Source: Palsa-461 sp036844945 (GTDB lineage: Bacteria; Actinomycetota; Acidimicrobiia; Acidimicrobiales; RAAP-2). Taken from it: a DNA stretch of 50,840 nucleotides. Positions 16,050-23,129 of this stretch are shown piece after piece (within the stretch, counting starts at the first letter, position 1; every line of letters begins with the position of its first letter). The stretch is from assembly GCA_036844945.1 (NCBI GenBank), contig DAIUEV010000019.1:1-50840 (forward strand), read 5' to 3'. The notes under the pieces are model-generated. The model was not told the origin of the DNA. It saw only the letters and a program-made list of their open reading frames with translations, and searched no databases. The position numbers and the translations under genes were made by a program.

Positions 16050-18386
16050 TCAGTTGTGGCCGGGAGCGGCCGCCGACCCGTTGGCCGAGGGCACCGGCCG
16101 GGTGATCTTGGCGAGGTCGATGCCGCCGCGCCACAGGAGCGGGTCGAGCTCGGCCGGCGGGACCGGCCTGGCCAGCAGGAAGCCCTGGGCCCGGATGCAG
16201 CCGAGGCGGATGAGCTCGGCCATGTCCCGCTCGTTCTCGACCCCCTCGGCGACGAGGTCGAGCCCGAAGGACTCGCCGAGGTGCACGATCGCCTCGACGA
16301 TGGCCTGGTCGGCTGGCTCGTCGGCCAGGCCGATGACGAAGCTCATGTCGATCTTCAAGGTGTCGATCGGGATCCGCTTCAGTTGGGCCATCGAGCTGAA
16401 CCCGGTGCCGAAGTCGTCCATCGCGATGCGGATCCCGAGGCTGCGGAACTCGTCGAGGATGACGATCGCCCGCTCGACGTCCTGCATGACGACGTGCTCG
16501 GTCACCTCGAGGCACAGCGCGGAACCGAGGAGGTTGCACTGGCGAAGGCACCGGCTGATGTGCTCGGTGATGCCCGGCGAGGACAGCTGGGCCGGTGACA
16601 TGTTGACCCGCATCAGCAGGTCGAGCCCCGGGTAGCGGTCCCGCCACACCTGCATCTGGCGGCAGGCCTCCTCGAGCACCCAGCGGCCGAGGTCGACGAC
16701 GAGGCCGGTCTCCTCGGCCACCGCGATGAACTGGCCGGCCGGGATGATCCCACGCTCTGGGTGCTCGCAGCGGACGAGTGCCTCGACGGCCAGGATCTTG
16801 CCCGTCGTCATGTCGATCTCGGGCTGGTAGAAGAGTCGCAGCCCACCGTGGTTCAGGGCCTCGCGCAGCATCATCTCGGTGTCGGACCGCTCGTCGATCT
16901 CGAGCCGGAGCACGTCGTCGAACACGACCGCCCGGTTGCGGCCCTGGGTCTTCGCGGCGAAGAGCGCGACGTCGGCGTTGCCGAGCAGCTGCAGCGCCGT
17001 CATCTCGCCGGGATGGGCGATCGCGATGCCGACGCTGGCGGTGTGGGACACGTGCTGGGAGCTCACCTCGATCGGCTTGGACACGAGCGAGAGCAGCCGG
17101 TTGGCCGTGGCCATGGCGGCCAGCTCCCCGCCGGCGCCGTTCATCACGACCAGGAACTCGTCGCCACCGAGGCGGGCGGTGAAGTCCCCGGGACGCACCG
17201 ACATCCGGATGCGGTCGGCGGTGGTGACGAGCACCCGGTCGCCGGCCAGGTGCCCGAGGTAGTCGTTCATGTACTTGAACCGGTCGAGGTCCAAGAACAA
17301 AAGGGCGGTCGGGCTCTTGCCCGCCGCGAGCCGGCGCTCGAGCTCCTCGATGAGGGCGCGGCGGTTGGGCAGGTTGGTGAGGTCGTCGTGCAGGGCGAGG
17401 TACTGGAGCCGGGTCTCGGCGTCGATCCGCGCGTCGAGCTGGACGATCATGGAGGCGACCGCCTGGAGGGCGTTGATCTGGGGCTGGGTCCACTGGGCGT
17501 CGTAGAACTGGATGAACCCGAGCGCGCCGTCGGTCGCCTCGCCCTTCAACAGCGGCATCGCGGCCCCCGAGAACTCGGCCACCCCCGAGCCCTCCTTCAC
17601 CCGCTCGTTGTACTCGTCGGGGTTCTCCGAGGTCCGGACGATCAGCGGCTCCTTCAGGTCCCGCAGCGCCGCGAAGATCGGGTCCGAGTCGAAGGGCACG
17701 ACGGCGAGGGGGTCGGGGTCCGGCTTGAAGGCCCGCGGCGGGTACTCGGCCACCAGCACGCTCACGTTGGCGGCCAGGTCGTTGCGGCGGATGAAGGCGG
17801 CGTCGGCCCGCAGGAACTCGGCCAGCACGGTGAGCACCTCGGTCAGGGTGTCGGTGTAGGTGGCGGCCGAGGCCACCATCAGGCGGTCAGCCGCCCCGAT
17901 GACCAGCTCGTCCAGGCTGCCCTGGTACTCGGCCGAGGTCCGGGCCCAGGCGGAGCCGCACAGGGCGGCGAACACCCGCACCGTCGAGATGTCGCTGTCG
18001 GTCCAGCGCTGCTTGGTCGGCCGGGCGACCCCGAGGGCGCCGACGGCGGGGCCGGGACCGATGCGGACCGGCTCGGCCCAGAGCGACCAGGTCTCCTTGC
18101 CGTCGAGCACCGGGTCGAGCTCCAGGTACCCGAGCGGGCCCTCGTTCGTGAGGCGGGCCCGCATGAGCGACGCGATCGGGAGGACCACCGACTCGTCGTA
18201 GCCCTTGGCGACCCAGTTGCAGCCGTCCGCCCCGACCGGGGCGTGCTGGCGCCAGGGAACGAGCACGATGGCCTTCGACCAGGAGAGCAGCTGGGACAGG
18301 CCGGCGATGATGAGCGGGGGGTCGGCCGGCTCGAACCCCGCGGCGGCCTGATCGGTGTCGTTCGGAGTGAGTGGGGTGTCGCTCAT
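16050..18386 (-). CDS. GAF-GGDEF-EAL protein (c-di-GMP turnover; Rv1354c-like)
   Basis: 778 residues, soluble. Two GAF-like sensory segments occupy roughly residues 15-320, followed by GGDEF (HDDLTNLPNRRAL, active site RLGGDEF near 407) and EAL (VEALVRCEHP near 535, MDDFGTGFSSM, LKIDMSFV, LVAEGVEN). Both catalytic motifs are intact. The domain order and the neighbour match Rv1354c of M. tuberculosis, a bifunctional diguanylate cyclase/phosphodiesterase next to Rv1355c. ATG 18386 is chosen over an upstream TTG at 18398. The gene lies 178 bp downstream of the fusion gene on the same strand. Confidence 0.93.
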   Translation of the reverse strand: MSDTPLTPNDTDQAAAGFEPADPPLIIAGLSQLLSWSKAIVLVPWRQHAPVGADGCNWVAKGYDESVVLPIASLMRARLTNEGPLGYLELDPVLDGKETWSLWAEPVRIGPGPAVGALGVARPTKQRWTDSDISTVRVFAALCGSAWARTSAEYQGSLDELVIGAADRLMVASAATYTDTLTEVLTVLAEFLRADAAFIRRNDLAANVSVLVAEYPPRAFKPDPDPLAVVPFDSDPIFAALRDLKEPLIVRTSENPDEYNERVKEGSGVAEFSGAAMPLLKGEATDGALGFIQFYDAQWTQPQINALQAVASMIVQLDARIDAETRLQYLALHDDLTNLPNRRALIEELERRLAAGKSPTALLFLDLDRFKYMNDYLGHLAGDRVLVTTADRIRMSVRPGDFTARLGGDEFLVVMNGAGGELAAMATANRLLSLVSKPIEVSSQHVSHTASVGIAIAHPGEMTALQLLGNADVALFAAKTQGRNRAVVFDDVLRLEIDERSDTEMMLREALNHGGLRLFYQPEIDMTTGKILAVEALVRCEHPERGIIPAGQFIAVAEETGLVVDLGRWVLEEACRQMQVWRDRYPGLDLLMRVNMSPAQLSSPGITEHISRCLRQCNLLGSALCLEVTEHVVMQDVERAIVILDEFRSLGIRIAMDDFGTGFSSMAQLKRIPIDTLKIDMSFVIGLADEPADQAIVEAIVHLGESFGLDLVAEGVENERDMAELIRLGCIRAQGFLLARPVPPAELDPLLWRGGIDLAKITRPVPSANGSAAAPGHN

Positions 18387-18563
18387 CCCTGGGTCCAAAT
18401 CTGCTTGCGGCCGGCCAAAAACCAGGTGGTGGAAGCTTACGAGCCGGGAACCCCGGCAAAGTGGATCATCGGGGCGCGGCGGGGCCGGCGGCGAGGCCCT
18501 GAACAGGGAGAACCAGCCCGATCGGTCGGGCGGTCCCGGGTGCCGGCGAGCCCGTGGCAGCGC

Positions 18564-21470
18564 TCAGTGCTTGGGGCCGAGTGTCCTGGTCAGGAAGTTG
18601 CCGCCGGGGCGCCCGTCTGCGGACTGGTCGGTGGCCACGGTGAGGACGGTTTCCAGGGGGAGGCGCATGCTGCGCAGCGAGGGCGGCGGAGAGTGGCTGA
18701 GCCGGAACACCAGGCCGAGCTGCTCCTGGGCGTCGAGGCCGAAGAGCCCCCGGAAGGTGGCCGCCAACGAGGCCAGCCGGGCGGCGTAGCGGTCGCCCAC
18801 GATGGCGTGGAAGTTGTCCTCGCCGTGGGCGTAGATGAACAGCGGCGAGACCGGGTGGACCGCCAGTCCACCCATCTCGGCGGCCAACCAGACCCGCATG
18901 ACGGCCTCGCCGCAGCGCACGAAGTCGATCGGCGCCGAGCCGGAGGCGGTCACCGCCGCGAGAGCGGAGCTCGACCGTACGGCGATGCGGGTGTTCTCGC
19001 CCAGCGCCTGTCCGGCGTCCCAGTCGGCCAACTGGGCCATGACGTCGGCCCGCCGGGAGAGCCCGAGCGCGGCCAGGTCGGCGCCGTCGAGCTCGAGGGT
19101 GCGCACGTCGATCCCGTGTTCGAGGGAGTCCCGGCCCGGCCAGCGCAGCTCCCTCATCATCTCCCGGTGCACCTCGGGGGTGAGGAAGCGCATCCGGTCG
19201 GACTCGGCCAGCAGCTCGGCGGCGCTGTCGAGGCCGGCTCGGTCGCGCACCACGTGGAGTCCGCCGCCCTCCAGCACGGCCTCGCCGGCCAGCCGGGCGA
19301 GCAGCTCCTCGCCGATGGGCGAGGGGGTCCCCTTCCGCCGGTTGGTCGAGCGGTTGAGCATCGGCTCGAACATCTGGGCCAGCTCGGCGTCGTTCTGGTG
19401 CCCGAAGCGGAGCACCCCGACCGGCCCGTCGAAGCGGGCGTCGGGGAACAGCTCGGTCGGACCGAGGAGCCCTCTCGCCGCCGCCGCGACCCGCGCGCTG
19501 AAGAGCGAGGCGCCGATGCCCACGTAGCTGCCGCGGTAGGCGACGTCCATGGTCACCGACTTCGCGGGGTCGAGGAACACGCTGAACGCCTGCTCCGAGA
19601 GGGTGAAGCGCCACGGCTGCACGTTGCCGCCCGAAGGGGCCCGGCTGGCCGCGAAGGCGACGAGCCGCAAGGCGTCCTCGGGAGGTGCCGGGAGCTCGGG
19701 GGCGGGAGGGAAGTCGCGCCGCTCGGTGTCGAGCTGGTCGGTCAGGCCGTCAAGCAGACCGTCGGCATCGACCCGGACGCGGCCCGAGGGCAGCGTCCCG
19801 TCGCGGACGAGCCGGAGCACCGCGGCGGCCGTGGTGGCCGCGCCGAGAGTCACCTCGCCACCCAGCTGCGGCCAGGTGGTGAGCGAGCGACCCACCTCGG
19901 CGAGCGACGCGGCGCCGCGGGTGGACACCTGCTCGGGCTCGAGGATCTGCAGCACGTAGGGGACCTTGTCGCGCATGGAGAGGCCCGCGATCGCGTCGGT
20001 GTCCACGCCGGCGAGAAGCCCGTGGAACAGCTCGCGGTCGGGCTCGAGGTCGAAGCGCTCGACATCGAGGAGGCCCCGGTCGCTCGTCTCCATGATCACC
20101 GGGATGCGGCGGGCCCGGGCGGCCTCTCGCAGGAGCACCTTGATGTCGAGCGAGTCGCACTCCTCGATGACGACGTCGAGGCCGTCGAGGAACTCCGAGA
20201 CGTTGCCCGCGGTCACCCCACCTCGCCAGATCTTCACCGTCAGATACGGATCGATCTCGGCGATCCGACGGGCCGCGGTCACGGTCTTGTCGACCCCGAT
20301 GTCGAGCAGGCTGGCTGGGATCCGGTTGAGGTTGGTGGTGGCGATCTGGTCCATGTCGGCCAGGCGGAGCTCCCCGCACAGGCCCTCCATCGCGAGAAGG
20401 TGGGCGATGGCATGGCCGACGCTCAGGCCGACCACCCCGATCTTCACGGTCCGCAACCGGGCCTGTTCCTCCGAGGTGATCTTGTGGCGGTTGCGGTCGA
20501 GGCGGAGGAGCTCGAAGCTCGTCGGCCCCACGATCTTGCACAGGGTCCGGCGCCACGGGTAGTAGACGGCCCGCGGGGCCTCGCCCTTCACCTCGGGGCC
20601 GACCTCCGGGAGGAGGTGTTCGAGCTCCTCGCGTTGGGCGGCCAGGTGGTCGACCGTGTGCACCCCGAGGGCGTTCAGGCGCTGCACGATCGCCCGGTCG
20701 GCCCGGGAGCGGCAGTCGAGCACGAGCGGGCGCCACGACTCGGCGTCGAGGCGGGTGGTCGCCGTTCTTCGCTCAGGGGCAGGAGGCCGTCGCAGCTGGC
20801 CGATCTCGGTGCGTTCGAGCACGACCTGGTCGGGAACGGTCGTATCCAGGAGCCGAGAGCGGCGCCACATCGCGAGCACCGTGCGGTACTCCTCGCTCGG
20901 GAAGGGCACGCTCTCGGTGCCGAGGACGTGAGCCCCTCCCTCGACCACCGGCTCGATGTGCTGCTCGGCGATCGTGGCGATTGCGAACTCGCAACGAAGC
21001 CAGTGCAGCGTGTACACGACACACCGGTTGAAGCTCTTGAACATGGAGTGCGGCCCGGAGCCCTTCGCGAGCGCCCAAGCCCCCTTGATCTCGACCACCC
21101 CGGTCGGCACGTACGCACGGACCCGTTCCGTGAGGAGGTCGAACTCCGACGAGGAGCGCATCTCGTGCAACGAGAGGGAGTCCTCGACCCGGCCGAGGGG
21201 TCCGTGGAACCGGACGCCCGCCCGCACCGAGCCATCGGGCCTGCGTCCGACGACGAACACCGACACGCCGTCGCCGTCGTCGAGCATCTCGCGGTGGATC
21301 GCCTCGCCGACCCCGTACTTGGAGTAGGCGGCCGTCGCCCCGTCGAGGTACTCGGCCCAGACGTCAGGCCGGGCTCTCGGATGGTGGAACTCGAAGGTGA
21401 GACCCGTCGACTGATCGATGAAGCCGGCGCCCAGCAGCTGGCTGGACTCCGGCAGCGTGGCCTGGCTCAT
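18564..21470 (-). CDS. GNAT-E1(ThiF)-nitroreductase fusion protein, Rv1355c/'MoeY' type
   Basis: 968 residues with three parts. About 1-215 resembles an acyl-CoA N-acyltransferase/autoinducer-synthase fold. About 335-575 is an E1/ThiF adenylating Rossmann domain: VGVVGLSVGHAIAHLLA, LADMDQIATTNLNR with the Arg finger, DVVIEECDSLDIK; the glycine loop is GLSVG rather than GxGG, and no CxxC zinc pairs are seen. About 600-935 is an FMN nitroreductase: AASRAPSGGNVQPWRF and a terminal RCGEAVMRVWLAAEMGGLAVHPVSPLF. The 'molybdopterin biosynthesis MoeY' name used for such proteins is unsupported. Its substrate could be a carboxylate or peptide that is adenylated, acylated and then oxidised or reduced (inference). 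Confidence 0.85.
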   Translation of the reverse strand: MSQATLPESSQLLGAGFIDQSTGLTFEFHHPRARPDVWAEYLDGATAAYSKYGVGEAIHREMLDDGDGVSVFVVGRRPDGSVRAGVRFHGPLGRVEDSLSLHEMRSSSEFDLLTERVRAYVPTGVVEIKGAWALAKGSGPHSMFKSFNRCVVYTLHWLRCEFAIATIAEQHIEPVVEGGAHVLGTESVPFPSEEYRTVLAMWRRSRLLDTTVPDQVVLERTEIGQLRRPPAPERRTATTRLDAESWRPLVLDCRSRADRAIVQRLNALGVHTVDHLAAQREELEHLLPEVGPEVKGEAPRAVYYPWRRTLCKIVGPTSFELLRLDRNRHKITSEEQARLRTVKIGVVGLSVGHAIAHLLAMEGLCGELRLADMDQIATTNLNRIPASLLDIGVDKTVTAARRIAEIDPYLTVKIWRGGVTAGNVSEFLDGLDVVIEECDSLDIKVLLREAARARRIPVIMETSDRGLLDVERFDLEPDRELFHGLLAGVDTDAIAGLSMRDKVPYVLQILEPEQVSTRGAASLAEVGRSLTTWPQLGGEVTLGAATTAAAVLRLVRDGTLPSGRVRVDADGLLDGLTDQLDTERRDFPPAPELPAPPEDALRLVAFAASRAPSGGNVQPWRFTLSEQAFSVFLDPAKSVTMDVAYRGSYVGIGASLFSARVAAAARGLLGPTELFPDARFDGPVGVLRFGHQNDAELAQMFEPMLNRSTNRRKGTPSPIGEELLARLAGEAVLEGGGLHVVRDRAGLDSAAELLAESDRMRFLTPEVHREMMRELRWPGRDSLEHGIDVRTLELDGADLAALGLSRRADVMAQLADWDAGQALGENTRIAVRSSSALAAVTASGSAPIDFVRCGEAVMRVWLAAEMGGLAVHPVSPLFIYAHGEDNFHAIVGDRYAARLASLAATFRGLFGLDAQEQLGLVFRLSHSPPPSLRSMRLPLETVLTVATDQSADGRPGGNFLTRTLGPKH

Positions 21471-21612
21471 GCGTGCCCTCTTGCTTCGCTATTGCGTCCC
21501 TGGGTCGAAGCCTCGGACTGTGAAGTCGCCCGAAGACGCGATGCTAAATCACATCCATGGCATTTACCAGAACCGTCGTGTCAAGCGGGGAGCGTGGGCA
21601 GCGAGTTTTCCC

Positions 21613-22221
21613 CTAGTTGAGTTCCACCTTCCTTCCTCCGACATAGCGGTTGAATGCCGCAAGAGTGGCGCGGGCTGCTGATTCGGCCTCGGTCGCCGCT
21701 CGGGCGATTCCGACGAATTCGGTCTCGTCATGGTCGGAGCGCAGGACGACCCGCACCGGCGGATTGTTCATGTGCTGCCCCGAGCTGACCGACGAGAGGC
21801 TCGCCGAGATGTCGATGCCGAGCCCGTCGAGCGCCTGCAGGGTGGCGACGGCCGGGCCGATCAGCGCACCGGCGCTGGCGGTGGCGGTCACCGAGTTCCC
21901 CATCCACGAAAGGACGATCCGGGCCTGGCCGCTCGCCTGATCCACGGTGCTCTCGACGAGAGCGACCCGCTCGTCGGTGTGCACCCGGGCCGGCGGACGC
22001 GGTGCCCGGTCGGCCGGGGTCAGGTCGAGGATCTCCACGCTCGCGGTGGCGCGGAACGACCGAGTCACTCGGGTCGCGACCCGCTCGAGGTCCGGCTCGG
22101 GATCGAGCGCGACCACGCTCACCGACAGCGGCGCGGCCGGCTCGGTCGCGGCCAGGCCGACGGCGACCACCCCCGGAAGCATGCGCAGCTCGAGTTCGAG
22201 CTCCGCCAGCCCTTCGTTCAT
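21613..22221 (-). CDS. Hypothetical two-part protein
   Basis: 202 residues. ATG 22221 follows a strong GGAGGG ribosome binding site, so it is chosen over ATG 22242. No signal peptide or membrane helix. Two similar-sized alpha/beta halves joined by a Pro/Arg linker: the first starts ELELELRMLPGVVAVGLA, the second contains IVLSWMGNSVTATASAGALIGPAVATLQALDGLGID and ends ATLAAFNRYVG. The second half recalls allosteric dimer domains such as LeuA C-terminal or ACT-like folds, without a firm match. It lies between the degenerate GGDEF gene (30 bp upstream) and the fusion gene. Confidence 0.7.
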   Translation of the reverse strand: MNEGLAELELELRMLPGVVAVGLAATEPAAPLSVSVVALDPEPDLERVATRVTRSFRATASVEILDLTPADRAPRPPARVHTDERVALVESTVDQASGQARIVLSWMGNSVTATASAGALIGPAVATLQALDGLGIDISASLSSVSSGQHMNNPPVRVVLRSDHDETEFVGIARAATEAESAARATLAAFNRYVGGRKVELN

Positions 22222-22251
22222 CAGCCCTCCCTCGATTGGCATCGGTGCGGG

Positions 22252-23049
22252 TCAGTCACCGTTCAGTCTCGAGGCGGCCAGTCGGAACAGCTCGGCCGGG
22301 TCGACCGAGTCGTTCGGGGCGGTCGCGCTCGCGAAACGGACCTCGCCGAGCGGCCGCCCGGACTCCTCTGCGAACCGCTGCACCAGCGCGTGGAGTGACT
22401 CGGCGGTCGCGTTCGGGAGGAGGGCGAGGAAGGTCGCCCGATGCAGTCGCGTCCCGGTGTCACCGCTCCGGAGCGCGCGGCCGAACGCGTGTCCGAGCGA
22501 GCGGATGTCACGTTCGGTCACCGCAGCACCGATCCGCAACACCATCAACGTGAATGTCCAGCCATATCGGGAGCTTTGTGCCGCCGCAGCGCGAAGCGCC
22601 TCGTTGAGCACCTGGCGGGAGAGGAGACCAGTGAGGGGGTCGCGGATGAGGCGGCGCTGGGCCAGCTGAGTTGCCAGCGCGACCTCGATGATGCCGGTGA
22701 CCAGCCGCTGGGCGCCGGCCGGGACGGAGTCCGGCGTGGCGATGAACGTGGAACCGTCGGTGATCCGCTCGAGCTCGGACGGTCCGATCGGCCGCCGGTG
22801 CAGACGGAACGCTTGGACCCCGGCCCCGTCGTTGGTCACGGCGACGGTCAGGTCCTCGAGGCCGAAGCGCTCGGCGACCAGCGCCAGGGCGTCGTAGATG
22901 ACGTCGATCCCGAGGGAGCCGCCCGCCGTCTCGTGCAGGAGCTCGATCCAGCGGTCGGGTCCGGGGGGGCCGCCGCCGCTGGCAGCGTCATCCTCGGTTT
23001 CGTGGGTCTCCACCGTCGTGGCCCAGTGCGGGGCAGCGGCATCCGTCAT
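22252..23049 (-). CDS. Degenerate GGDEF domain protein
   Basis: 265 residues from ATG 23049. The N-terminal half is a GAF-like region with no clear ligand motif. The GGDEF fold begins at RRLIRDPLTGLLSRQVLNEAL, a good match to the DxLTGLxNR signature. At the active-site hairpin, where RxGGDEF is expected, the sequence reads RLHRATFLALL (HRATF at 22429-22443), so diguanylate cyclase activity should be absent. The domain also ends about 30 residues early. It may act as a GTP or c-di-GMP sensor or a scaffold. First gene of the minus-strand cluster ending at 16050, with short gaps. Confidence 0.8.
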   Translation of the reverse strand: MTDAAAPHWATTVETHETEDDAASGGGPPGPDRWIELLHETAGGSLGIDVIYDALALVAERFGLEDLTVAVTNDGAGVQAFRLHRRPIGPSELERITDGSTFIATPDSVPAGAQRLVTGIIEVALATQLAQRRLIRDPLTGLLSRQVLNEALRAAAAQSSRYGWTFTLMVLRIGAAVTERDIRSLGHAFGRALRSGDTGTRLHRATFLALLPNATAESLHALVQRFAEESGRPLGEVRFASATAPNDSVDPAELFRLAASRLNGD

Positions 23050-23129
23050 GAATTCACCACTTCCGGGTCGGGCCGAGGACGCCGCCGACTGTACCAACGG
23101 TCCGCCCGCGGCCGAGGGCCGTCGGAGGG

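Noticed and set aside
18387..18563. Possible c-di-GMP riboswitch before the GGDEF-EAL gene
   Set aside because: The GGCAAA-like text is on the wrong strand, and no class I or II core is visible.
16761..21620. 1619-codon plus-strand frame
   Set aside because: Lies opposite the GGDEF-EAL and fusion genes, whose motifs are clear; composition is that of a shadow frame.
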